Assembly: GCF_016906535.1 (NCBI RefSeq)
Contig: NC_057383.1
Location: forward strand, 1,364,001-1,428,000
Length of the DNA stretch: 64,000 nt
DNA from: Rhizoctonia solani
Lineage: Eukaryota; Basidiomycota; Agaricomycetes; Cantharellales; Ceratobasidiaceae
Direction: 5' to 3'
The position numbers were made by a program, and so were the translations under genes. Below the pieces are notes generated by a model. That model made no database searches. It was not told the origin of the DNA and worked only from the letters and a program-made list of their open reading frames with translations. This document shows positions 49,015 through 61,200 of this stretch, piece after piece (position 1 is the stretch's first letter; the number at the start of each line of letters is the position of its first letter).

Positions 49015-50618
49015 AAAAAAGTGAATTTGGACGTTGGATGATAAAACTAGTAAATTGGTCGAGGATTATTCTTTCACTTTTTGTTTGTATGCTGTCAATT
49101 CAAGATTTTCCAAACTACATGGGTGCAATCGAAGATCTCGACATCATTGAGGTTTTAGATGACCGAAGGATGATTAGGATCTCTTCCCCCCTCACTCCCA
49201 GTTCTTGTTGGAGCACGTCTTGATGTTTGGTTTCTTCCTCGATCAAGTCGGAAGTAATGCGCGGACTGCTGTAACAATGGATTGAACTGGTCGTAAAGAT
49301 GTAGAATGCACAGAAATCTGCAAGGCTACTTGATGTACAATTATCGAATGTAATTCCTGTGTTCCTCTTTCTGAGCCAGTTTTATTTCGGCATGGCTACA
49401 TCGTTCTTCTGTTGATGGCTGGGGATGTAATCAGGCGCGTTTTTCTTCTTCTTTAGTCTTATAGAGCTCTCTTCCTTTCTGAGATTCGCATGCAGTTCTC
49501 ATTGCTCAAGTAACGGAACATTATTGGCGGAAATAACTCTATAAAGCGACAATCAAAGAAGGTCACGTGATATACTGGTGCTTTATTGGTAGTTGCTCGT
49601 AACTCCTCACGGTGTTGGAGTTCCCTACATGCAAAATTAATATTCCAGGTCACCTCACTACCTTGACGCCATGCTGGGTTGTTGTTCGAAGTCAGCCAAT
49701 CAAGGAAGCGCTGTTATTTACATGAGTGGGTCATTACAGTATTGGACTGTTTTCCAATATGCACTTTAGAATATGTCTTTGAGCTCTCTGTATGCATGCT
49801 TCTGTTTCTGCTAGTACGGTTATGGCTTTCTCTCGAGATTGTCTGGTAATCACATTGTACGGGTTAATATCAATCACTAAATTTATGCGAAATAAGATTA
49901 CCCCCATGGTTTTCCATATATCGTATAAGGCAAGTCATATGTGTGTGGATTATCATTCATGAGCTTCCCTATGGCGGAGAAACTCTACGGGGGCCCCAAA
50001 AACTCAGGAGCGCTCCAGAGCGCTCCGGTTTCGGGAACCTCCTCGTTAGGATCCGACGGATCTGGATTGCTTGGCGAGCACTTGGGAGCATTCCACGAGC
50101 ACTCTCGCGTGTCACACTAGACGCCCTGGAGTGTTCGCCGACAATAGCGAGCCCCGGAGTGCTCCCGAGATTTTCAGGGCCCCATAATAGGTCGAATTGA
50201 TACCATACTTGTTTAGGAACCTCAGATTGAGGTAATTACTCACTGGGCGCTCCCAGGAGCTGCCTGTGTATCGAAGCCAACTTGAGTACTCTCAAAGCTC
50301 CGAGATACGCAAAACTCTTACTATGGCTCAGATCATTTGTCCAAAGATATCTCGTACAACTACATTTTTACAGATTATCGATATCGTGCGTACATATAGA
50401 TATGGCAATGACACGAAGCCGGAAGCTCGTTATACCCGGCGCAATAGAGGAGATTTAACGTCAACCAAAGAACTTGACCTGACCGATCAATTCTTGATGT
50501 CGGGCAACTTGCCATTTCGGACTCAAAAGCTCATTGCTCGTATTTTAATTCCACTGTATTAAAGTGGAGTCTTTACCGCCGTCTCCGATATCGCTTCTCC
50601 CTCTACGACAACATACAT
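49015..50618. other. intergenic region with a MITE-like element
   Basis: About 1.6 kb. Only the inverted-repeat element at 49989-50183 stands out; the rest is AT-rich with no coding support. Confidence 0.5.
49989..50183. mobile_element. MITE-like element, 195 bp
   Basis: GC-rich island in AT-rich flanks. The left end GGGGGCCCCAAAAACTCAGG and the reverse complement of the right end GGGGCCCTGAAAATCTCGGG are imperfect terminal inverted repeats of about 27 bp, continuing as GAGCGCTCC/GAGCACTCC. The interior has further GAGCGCTCC, GAGCACTTGGGAG, GAGCACTC and GTGCTCC words in both orientations. No ORF. No clear target-site duplication could be fixed. Confidence 0.65.
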
Positions 50619-53344
50619 ATGGCGTTGCATCCTACCGAAGTTGACATCATCTTTGTTGGAGGTCAGTGCGCACAATATCTGCTGTTGAGTTGACTGTGCC
50701 AAAAATGAAATAGGTGGTACCTCTGGTATGCATAGGATAAGCTTCACCGAACTTATTGTTTAATTAAACCATAACCTTTTGCTAGCATCTGTGGCAGCCG
50801 GACGCCTGGCTTCAGCAAATCCGGATCTTGAAATTCTATTGGTAGAACAAGGTCCCAACAATTACCAAGATCGATCCGTTTACGCCATCCCTCTTTCCAA
50901 CCCAAATTACTCCTGAAAGTGGCCACGCGTAAGCTCAATCTTAGCACAATTTTTGACTGTAGTCCGCTCACGATTCTCACGAAAGCATATTCTGGAAAGG
51001 AGAGGAGTCAGAAGCGGTTAATGGTCGGGAACAAAATGTCGTAACTGGTACGTTAAATTAGTGATTCGACCACGGAGCATTATCACTCTGTCAACCACAG
51101 GGGGAATACTGGGCGGAGGCTCGAGGTAGGTAAATTACATATGGCAACAAACTGGGCTGAATGTAAAGATATTAAGCATCAATTTAATGATGTGCGTACT
51201 TCAGAATTTCCAGGGAATGCTCGTACTGATACCCATACTATCTAGATATGCACGCCCAGCTTCTTCGTGCGTAGAGTTATTCTGTGAGGGTGCTTTATAA
51301 TAATCTAAGGCCTAGCGATTTTGATGACTGGAATACACCTGGGTGGAGTTCCGAAGATCTGATTCCTTTTCTTCAGAAGGCAAGACTCCCGTATTTAATA
51401 ACATTTGTGGTGTCTTATCCCCACTCAGTTTGAGACCTATCATCCCGTATCTGGGGGCAACACTCATGGATATAAAGGTCCTATCAATGTTGGTCGATCT
51501 CCCTTACCAGACGTACACGTAGCTATAAAACAAGTGCTCCCAGGTCGCATACAGCCCTTTTACGCAACGGTTGCAAAGGAATATTTAGACGCGTGCATTA
51601 CGGGAGGAATTCCCCAAATTGATGACCTCATGGACCTCCGAACTGGCCATGCTTGTGGGGTAACTTGATACTAATAGCCTATAAACAAAACCGGAAACTA
51701 ACAAGAAATATTGGGCAGACTCGCACAGTATATCAATCCTTTGGTAAGCAGAAGTCGGGTTGTGCCTGGCGGCGAATTTTCAGCAGCTCAACCTCAATGT
51801 TAGACCGGTCATAGGCAAGTGCAGCTCATCAGTATATTCACACTCAGTCAAACAACAAAGCCTTTCATGTACTGACCGAGACACTGGTGACTCGAGTTCT
51901 CTTTGAGGGTACCAAAGCTGTAGGATTGAGGTCGTCAGGAATCAAGGTCAAGACCCAGATACGAATCAGAGTGATCGGAGAATATTTGCTCGCAAGCTTG
52001 TAGTCATGTCGGCTGGCGCATTGGGGGTCATCTACTATTCTGCAACGCAGCGGTATAGGAGAAGCCATTCAATTATCTGACCTCGGTATCCAGGTTGTAG
52101 GGGATCTCACCGGAGTGGGCAAGAATTATGAAGATCATCCCCTATGCCTCTGGGCATACCATGTGTCCGAAGATGTGGAAACCTGTGATCCTCTGATGGA
52201 ACAACAGCCTGAAGTTATGGAAAGATACCAAGCCGAATTCCAGCGCGGGAAGGGAATGTTTACTAGTAACTTCGCTGGGGTCTGGTAGTAAATTACGCCC
52301 GACTTCTAATGAACTGAAGGCAATGGGATCTGACTTCAACGAGCGTTGGAAGAACTATTACGAGGTAGCTCCGGACAAAGTAAGTCGACATGTTGTAATT
52401 TGGCATATTGTAGATAATTCAAATCAAACATATAAGGCTGTAGTTATACAAATATGTGTCAATGGGTTTCTGGGTGAGTCTTTTCCTCCAGGATTTGAAT
52501 CAAGTACTGGCCCTCACTCGCACACTGGAGACCTCGTTCTGGTCCCGGAAATCGCGTTTTCATGATGATCGGAAATATAGCACATACGTGAGCCTTCGGA
52601 TAGGGTAGATACGCACATAAGACTCACTCTGGTTTACTAGCCTCTCTCAAGGGGTCAATTCATATTACCGGCACCGATCCTTACTTGCTACCCAAATTCC
52701 GTACAGGATTACTAGAAGAGCAGGCAGATGTAGAGATTCAAAAATGGGCATATAAGAAGGCACGGTAAGCTTCAACCATAGGTCTTCCCGATACTTTGAA
52801 ATTGAATCAAGCAACTTTGAATTTCAGAGAATGCGCCCGTCGCATGCGTAGCTATAGAGGAGAGTATGCGCCGTTACATCCTAAATTTCCTAAAGACAGC
52901 GCTGCTGCCTGCATTCGTTTAGATGGGCCCCCTCCTTTGGTAGAGGAAGATTTAATCTACACACCTGAGGATGATGCAGCGATAGAATCATTCGTTCGAC
53001 AGATGTCACAGTCTACTTTTCATTCAGTCAGTACAACAAAAAACTTACTCACGCAATCATATCAGCTTGATAATTCACTTACCATGTAGTGCGCGGAACT
53101 CTTCCTATGAAACCTGAAAAACAAGGGGGGTGCGTTGACCCCGGTTGAACGTGTATGGAACAACAAACTTGAGGTTGCAGGTTTGTAATAGACATTCTCA
53201 AGGGCCATATAGTTACTCATACATACCACCAGACCTCTCTATTCTTCCGAGCAACGTTGGGTCTCCGACATACTCGATTGCTCTCATGATAGGAGAAAAG
53301 GCGCTGTTCTAATAGCCGAAGACCTTGGGCTTAAGTTGCCTTGA
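50619..53344 (+). pseudogene. GMC oxidoreductase (alcohol oxidase-like), frame broken, copy 1
   Basis: FAD-dependent alcohol oxidase of the glucose-methanol-choline family. The start MALHPTEVDIIFVGGG, with an intron inside the dinucleotide-binding motif, is followed by VAAGRLASANPDLEILLVEQ, the usual N-terminal FAD fold. GGILGGGS, DWNTPGWSSEDLIPFLQKFE, VVMSAGAL, LQRSGIGEA, GVGKNYEDH and PLHPKFPKDSAAAC are readable, then TFHSVRGTLPMKPEKQGG (His active-site region) and DLSILPSNVGSPTYSIALMI, ending at 53344. The frame breaks repeatedly (about 50880, 51937, 52285, 53130, 53305 among others). The number of breaks is higher than in the housekeeping genes nearby, so this copy may be a true pseudogene on top of any sequence error. 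Convergent with a related copy at 54008-55660. Confidence 0.72.
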
Positions 53345-54007
53345 GTAATTAAGCGTACTGCTTTTGGTGGAGCAATACTGTTTGGGCTTTGGGTTTTTCC
53401 AATAGCTCCAGAGCCATACCATTTTGAGAATGCTTTAGATGACTGACGTTACAATAATCAATACATTTGCCTTATGTATTAGCGCAGATATTGGTGCTGT
53501 TCGCATTTTTGTTGGTGTCCACTCATAATATAAGACCCACAATTGGGTAGGTAGGTGGCAAATCAACTACCAGGGAGAATAGCAAAGTAAAGTTTCTTTG
53601 TTGTGGTGGCGTAACGCTATCAGAAGGCCGGCAGAGTCAAGTCAATATATCAAGACACTTACTCCGATCTAGCTGTATAGAAGGATACACATTCCGTATG
53701 TAACAATTTATATCAAACCTCTCAGGGACAACTGGGCCAGGGGGTCGAAGATCTGTATGAGAATCTGGTAGCAAGTATAGGTCATTGGCAACATTATGCA
53801 AGTGATACGCGTCCACCACGTAACAGCAAGATGCTCTGGTGTGATAGTAGGGCAAATCACGCATGTATTGTGCAAGCAATTGGGGAGAAGAACGCACCAT
53901 CCTGATCAGCTTATCTTTGGGTCATGTAACTGACTCTATTTGGCTATTATACCTTGCGATTGACCCCCGAAAGTCCATTCGCAGTATTTCTCAATATTTC
54001 AAGTTAT
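53345..54007. other. spacer between convergent GMC genes
   Basis: About 660 bases without coding evidence, between the two GMC 3' ends. Confidence 0.5.
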
Positions 54008-55660
54008 TTAATTATTATTACTGCTAGCGCCATCTGGAATTACACCACTCTTGATACTACGTTCACGAATATTCAAACCAAGGTCTTCGGCGATTATCAA
54101 GGCTGCTTTCTCTCCAATCAACAGCGCAGTTGAGTTCGTGTAGCCCCCACATTTGAAGGTAATAGACAGATCTACAGATCAATTCTAAGAAAATAATTAA
54201 ACTAATGTAGGTTCTATATACATACCTGCGACCTTCAAATTGACAGCCCCATACACATTTAGACGAGGATCTACGCACCCCCCCTGTTCTCTGGGTTTCA
54301 TTTGAACTGATCCAACCTACGGAGTTGGATTAAATGTTCGTTTGAGCTCGGATACTAGGAGAAGTATACTTACAGAATGCCAGGTCGTATCTGATCTCTC
54401 CCTTACCCAATCCTCGAGTGCAGCATCATCATCTTTGGTATAGACTAGATCTTCGATTCCCTGCGGGTACGCCTTTTCGAGATGTACACAAGCCGCCTGA
54501 CTCCCGGAGGGAAATCTAGGGTGCAAAGGTGCATACTCGCCTCTATAGCTTGGTATTCGGCGGAATATCTCTCTGAAAAACACTAAATATGCCTGTGAGG
54601 TAAACATTGAAGGCTTCGCACCGAGACTTCTTGTACATCCAAACATGGGCTTCCAAATCAGCTTGATCTTCGAGGAATCCGGCATGGAAGTCCGGGGGTG
54701 AATAAGGATCCGTTGACGTAATGTAAACATGACCACTAGATGCCGGCTAGATACATAATTAATTAAAATGTAAGTAAATGTAGAGCCGCATAATAAGCGT
54801 ACTTGAATACTCACATATGCTAAGATATTTGCCACCATCATGAAGCGAGATCCTTTAGGAACAACTGTGCGAGGGCTGTTTGCTGCAATTTAATAACTTA
54901 AATGGGCTTCCTATATATACTCACCCGATAAACCCATTCAAAATTGTTTGCACAAATACAGCCTATTAAGGGAAATATTAGTATGCAGATAATCTTCAAA
55001 TTCAGCAACGTGGAGACGTTTACTTTATCAGGAGCCTGTTCGAATTTACGCTTCCACACTTCATTAAATGCAGGTCCAATGTTCTTCAACTCTTCGGCAG
55101 TGGGACGCAGTCTACTTCCAGCATCATTGAGATTTGTCGTTAAAAACCCCTTTCCGTATGAAAATTGCGTAAGATATTTCTCGAGGACTTCCTTGTTTTG
55201 TTCCATTACCGGGTCGATTGTTTCTAAGTCATCGGGAACATGGTAAGGAATCATGCAAGAACTGTGGTCTTCATAATTCGCGCCAACTCCAGGAAGGTCG
55301 ACTACCACATCCACGCCAAGCTTAGATAACCGAGTAGCCTCACCTACCCCGCTGCGCTGAAGGATATAGGTGTACCTATCGCTCCGGAGGAAACTACCAC
55401 TAATTTGCGAGCGATGATCCTTCGTGGTGTCTGATCTGCGGCTGAATCTTGATTTTTATTCCCGATCACTTCAACTCCAATAGCCTTGTTTTTGTCAAAA
55501 AGCACTCGGGTGACCAATGTCTTTGTGAGAATATGTAAACGCTTGTTGTGCGACTGAGTGTGGATGTATCTATGTGCCGCATCTTCCCTTTGTCCCGTCT
55601 GCGCCAGGTCAGTATTGGTCCGTTGTAGAGCAATGGTATCATGTCATACATTCGGATTTA
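54008..55660 (-). pseudogene. GMC oxidoreductase, 5'-truncated, copy 2
   Basis: Minus-strand relative of the copy at 50619-53344. Only the C-terminal two thirds is present, starting around AHRYIHTQSHNKRLHILTKT. Then LVTRVLFDKNKAIGVEVIGN, RRIIARKLVV, GVGANYEDHSSCMIPYHVPD, IPSYRGEYAPLHPRFPSG, DTTWHSVGSV, and the closing NSTALLIGEKAALIIAEDLG, ending at 54008. The N-terminal FAD-binding half (GGGTSA..., GGGSS) was not found between 55660 and 58200. One base is missing at about 55349 (GTPISFSAA for the expected GTxYILQRSG). Intron positions agree with copy 1, so the two arose by duplication and inversion. Not expected to give a working oxidase. Confidence 0.7.
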
Positions 55661-58286
55661 TGTATTTTGCAAGGCGCTAGGTCCACTAATTAGCGGGACG
55701 ACACTTCTGACCCAACATCAGCATCACTCACCGCGCATCCATGTCCAGTACGGAGGTCCATTATATCATCGACCATGGGTACCCATACTCACGCATACAT
55801 CCAAGTATTCACTTGCTACCTGTGCAAAATAGTCCCCATATATCTATATTGCTCAATCAGTTACGTTATGTAGATAACCAAGCGCCAAAAGGGCAGCGTA
55901 CATACCAAAGGGAAAGTAAGTTAACTTTCTTCTTGAGCACGAAAACTCTCACTGGAGATTGACGCAAGGTGTCCGGGCGCTCAAACTCTTGGCGCAGAAC
56001 TGCCAAGACGAAGTCTCGCAGCTGGAGAGTGCGAGTGCGAAGACAAAGAAGAAATCCACTGCTGTAGCCTCCACCTCTGCCTCGATTTTCAACTAAAGTC
56101 ACGGCGGCTTTGAATACTGCCGTTGCTCCTGTCTCCGAGCCATCTGACTCAGTGCCGAAGCCCCGCATTCGTCCGAAGCCCCGCCCACCACCACAAGATT
56201 TGTCGGCTACGACTTCACACGCAGCCAAGTCGGAAATGGTTAACGAATTCGATTTGAGCAAGACCGTTCCGATGTAAGAGACTTAGAACATCGGCTTTCG
56301 GGTACTACATAGTATTCTTGCAGGAAAACGCGAGCCGCGGCCAAAAAGAAATAACCGAGGCCGGTTCGCGACTCGCTCTCGATTATTCATTTTTTCTCTT
56401 TCTCGCTGTTTCGTTACTTGTTCGTGTCTTGGACCTCGACTCTATGTGTCTCGAACTCGCTGTACATTTTTGGTGATTTCATGTATCCTTTTCCCCTGCT
56501 TCTGTTGTTTCTCAGTTTCCCGGCACCATGTATCTCCGCACCCCAGGATAGGCTTGTTCGAACCCAGGGGTCGGGTTTGTATTATTGCATCGGACCGTGT
56601 ATATTAAAATTTAGTATATTATCCGAGCATTACAGTATAAATCGCACCCCGGGTTCGGATACCAGCTGGGTATCCGAACCTCGGCGGCGGATTATGAGTA
56701 TTCATGAGCGCTAGAACAGCGCCAGGGTCCGGACAATTACCGTGCTAAATAGCCGGCCCCCGGGTCCGGATATTCTTGGGGTCGGATTTTGCCAAAGGTC
56801 CGAACCCAAGGGTGGGTTTTCTACTTAAGAGACATCCGTACCCTAGGGCTCGGACTTTAGGGCTCGGACTGTCCGTACCTTTGGGGTATACGGTGCAAGA
56901 AGCACTACATCGAGGACCGAGAATTCGAAGGTGCTTTGCGTTGCGATGTACAATGGGGGATTCTTGCCGCGCACTGCCAATTTCAAACCTGACTCTGCCT
57001 CTTGAAAGTCAACCGAAGCTGGGATATGTGTCGCATTTATAGATGAGTCAAGGCGACCTTACCTTGACAATCTGAAGTACTTGATGTTGATTTTGTCCGT
57101 GCCTAATGTCGCAGTTACGAGTTTGATCGCTCAACTCCAAAGTGATCGATTGAGGATCGTCTACGCTAGTTAACCTAATTCTGCTCGTTGGCTTTACTCA
57201 ATCATACATGCGGCGAATAGAGACCGTTTGAACTATTGGGCTGCGTCACTTGTCCTTGTTTCGGTGCCTCAGCGTCAACCGACTCCTGTGGCATTCAGAT
57301 CGACTAAAAGGTACACAGGCCTGGACTACATCCATTTATATTCCGCGTACATACATCCGCTATTGCCGTGAATGGTGAGGTTCAGGGTAATAGAATTCAG
57401 GCCCGGCTCATATTATCAATACTTTGCTATACAGTTCCGAATGATTGGAATTGCGGGCCCAACTTGTGCCGTCTTCAATTACCCTGGTCCCCGATCCTTC
57501 CTTCGCAGACAATTATTGAGTGAGACATATCTCACGTGAGTCCAGGGACGCCACATGGTTGATCGGGCGGTATGGACAGAATTGTAATGGTTCCAACCGC
57601 GACGTTCCTGACATAAAGTAGACGACAAGGCCCCATCCAATTATTGGAATCAATTACACATGTGGTCTTGTTCCTGTGCTTATTTTTATTACACCCCGCT
57701 CTACAGTTGAATATGTTCGGAAATTTCCTTCGATTCTAGAATGAATTTCTGGGTTAGCGCGCCCATAGCCTATAAACGTGCCACTTGTTCCCGACTAAAC
57801 CGTGTGGGGAAGCCGACGGAAGACTGTCAGCTGGGTGGATCTCGTCTATGATCGGCAGCCGATCCATGCTGGAGATGATAGTGAGACGCTCAGTTAATTG
57901 TCTGGGTCGAATTGCCTTTAACTGGGAATTTTCACTTGATAGTTCCCGTGGGACATACGGTTCAACAGTGGAGACACCGGCAGAACTCTGCAAGAGTAGC
58001 AGTGGAGATTCGGTGTACTTGGTCCAATGCACATGGTACGTTCATCTTCTAATGTCTGGGGAAGCATGAAAACCGGCTCATCAAACTCTGCCACATCGAA
58101 AAGCTTGAGGGCCAAGCGCCGAGTCGTGATTGGCTCGGTGGCTCAGGGTCTAGTTGTGTTTATTTGACCTTGGGCACGAACAAAGGACGAGCTCGGAGGG
58201 GAACAAAAGATGGAGGAAAAGCAGGCCCATAAGTTGCTAGAGTCAAGTAGCAGCCATGGCTGGGTAAGTTGCTAAGCCTCTTTTCG
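55661..58286. other. long intergenic region with a repeat cluster
   Basis: About 2.6 kb. The segment 56540-56900 carries many TCCGAACC/GGTTCGGA words and a hairpin, listed separately. Minus-strand reading frames at 55866-56261 and 57754-58115 are open but without recognisable domains. Confidence 0.45.
56545..56900. repeat. cluster of CCGAACC/GGTCCGGA words with a perfect hairpin
   Basis: Within 360 bp the words TTCGAACCC, GGTTCGGATACC, GGTATCCGAACC, GGGTCCGGA (twice), GGTCCGAACCC and GGGCTCGGACT (twice) occur in both orientations. Arms GGTTCGGATACC (56652-56663) and GGTATCCGAACC (56669-56680) are perfect inverted copies around AGCTG. No ORF is associated. Could be a remnant of a non-autonomous element or a binding-site array. 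Confidence 0.55.
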
Positions 58287-61200
58287 ATGATCAAAGACGA
58301 CGCTCACCGGGGCTCTGGCAGCTCTCCCACTCAGCCTCACGATCCCTCCAACGACAGCAATAATACTAATAACAACGATAATAATACTCCAGCTCCAGAC
58401 GGCATGCCCAAGGGTTATTCGCGCATGGACGAAGGCCCTCCAAAACCCAGTCTTAAGCTGCTATTCGCCCACTGTACTCGTCACGATGCACTTACACTCC
58501 TCCTTCCGCCATCTTCGTCTCTATCGTCTCAGGCGGCATTGCACCTTTTATGACTCGCGTTATTGGCCAAGCGTTTGATGCCTTTGCAAGATTTCCTTCC
58601 CCTGCTGCTCAGGAATCCTTATCTCCCGATGATCTTGCTGCGGTTAAATCCCGCCTACTGCGAGAAGTTGGGCTGACGGCCATTCAACTGCTCGCTCTTG
58701 CCGGTGGTTCTTTATTGCTCGGCTCGGCGATGAGCAGTCTTTGGATTTGGGTTGCTGAAAAGAACGTCATGAGGCTGAGGCGGGTGTATACGAGGCCGTT
58801 ACGACCCGTCGCATGGAATGGTTCGATGCCCAGATGTCTCAGTCCGAAGACGGCACAACTGGCGCAGGAGGTATGATGGCCAAATTTGCACGGTGCGTTG
58901 ATTTCTCTCTACATGTCTTGATTACATTGACACCATTGCAGAGACACTGACGATATACGCACCGCCACTTCACTCGCCATGGGTCAGCTCATCCAGCATC
59001 TGACCACTGTTCTTGCCTCCCTTATCATCGCTCTGGTCACATCATGGTCTTTGACCCTCATCATCCTGGCTTCCATCCCTGTCCTGCTCGTCCTCCAGTT
59101 TATTTCGCAGGCGCTCGCAATGCCCCGATATGACCGAGAACGTGCTCTCCTCGCAAAGGCCTCGTCACTCACAACCACTTCCCTGTCCGCCATTGCGACC
59201 ATCAAGTCCTTCAATGCCCAGTCCTCCACTCAATCCCGTCTTTCAACTCTTCTAAATCAAGTTCGAAAAACCGCTCATGCATGCTCGGCCATTTGGGGCG
59301 TTACAGCCGGTGGAACTCAATTCGTACTCTTTGCCATGTTCGTCCAAGGCTTTTGGTTCGGTTCTGCTCTGGTCCGTAAAGGAGACATTACTCCAGGCCA
59401 GGTAATGGGCGTTTTTTGGGCCTGTTTAATTGCCGCAAGCAACCTTCAAATGTGCATACCCTTGATTGTGACAGTCAGCAAAGGGAAGAGCGCTGCTGTG
59501 GCCGTAGCCGAATTGTTGAGCCCAAACAACGGAGTAGGAGGGGATGGAATGGTCCAGGCACAAGGGCATAGTGGAATACCGCTCGTTCGTGCACCAACGC
59601 ACCGAATTCCCATGAGAAAGATCGTTCCTACTCGGAAATGTCAAGGCGAGCTGAGTTTGCACAATGTGACCTTTGCTTATCCTTCCCGACCGGACCAAGT
59701 ACGTTCCATCTGCTTTTCACGTCCATGGTAGCTTATTTCTGACATGGCATCATAGATTGTTTTGAAAAATGTATCAATGTTTATTCCTGCCAACGAGATG
59801 ACCTTTGTTGTTGGCGGATCCGGTTCCGGAAAGAGCACGGTGGCCCAAGTGATGTGTGGAATGTACAAAATTCGAAGCGAGCGCGTTCGGCCCGCGAGTC
59901 AGATGCGATCCAGCGCTGGTTATTCTCTCGATGCAAATCTCCAACGTCCGATAGCAAGACTCCCGCCTCTGGCGCAGACGAAGACGAGGCCGAGTATTTC
60001 AGCATAACGCCGGGGGGAATGGTTGTCCTCGATGACCAACAACTCGATATGCTTGACGAACGCTGGATGAGGAAGAATGTTGCGCTCGTTAGCCAGCAGT
60101 GCATCATGTTCGATATGAGTGTGCATGATAACGTTGCAATCGGCTTGGCCGGCAGCCGACTTGATGGGTATGTTCTAATTTTGTGTTACCATCATCAGAG
60201 ATTATTCAAGTTGCATATCCAGGGAAGAAGAACCCGAACCGGATCCAAGTGTACCCTCCACACCGTTCATCCCCCATGTTTCCAGGGAAAAGGTCGTTGA
60301 TGCGTGCCGCATGGCTCTCTTGCACGACTTTATTCGAGAGCTACCCGAATACGATACGGTGCTCAATGGTGGGGGCGGAGGTGCAGACGAAGAAGAGAAA
60401 GCGGAGACTGGGAATGGAAGGATCAGCTTGAGTGGAGGGCAGAGACAAAGGTTGGCTATCGCTCGTGCATGGATTAGGGACCCGGCCGTGTTGATTCTTG
60501 GTAAGTAACCACATAATTCTCTTGCCCATTTATCAACGCCTTTTGTTGTAGATGAAGCAACATCGGCCCTCGATGCTACCGCTCGTATTCTTGTGTTTGA
60601 AGCTATCAAGGCCTGGCGCCGCAACAAAACCACCATCGTTATCACACATGATTTGTCTCAAATAGCACCATCGGACTTTGTATATGTGATGAAGGACGGA
60701 CGAGTTGTTCAGGAAGGGTATCGCTACAATCTTCAGGCGGAGCGAGGTGGAGTGTTTGAAGGAATGGGTGTGGACTATCAGGGGGTGGAGGATGAACTAG
60801 ACGAGATTGAAGAGGAGCTTAGGGGTACATCGGTCGGACACTCGGTCGGGCGATCCTTGGGCCGCTCTACCACCCAGGACCCAGAAGAGAGAGAATACGC
60901 ATACGGCATGGTGACCCGCGCCGAGGCCCGCCAAGTCGACGAGCTCCTTGAGGCGGATGGACGCGAATCAAATCACGGAATGGGCTTCCCTGCCGCTTCT
61001 ACCAGACACACCTCGTTTGCACCATATGTCCAGCACCCGTCTCTGGCCGGTCCATCCATGTGGATGCTCGATGCGATTGCAGATATTTCAGGGCAGACCA
61101 GGACTCCTGTTCAAACGTACCGCCATCGACATCCCAGCAATGCACCCATACCCAATCTGGACTTCGGGAGACGTCAATCGAGTGCGGATATGTCTGGGAA

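Noticed and set aside
57754..58115. possible two-exon minus-strand gene before the ABC transporter
   Set aside because: A plausible 49-nt intron exists, but the start codon is non-ATG and no join is convincing in phase.
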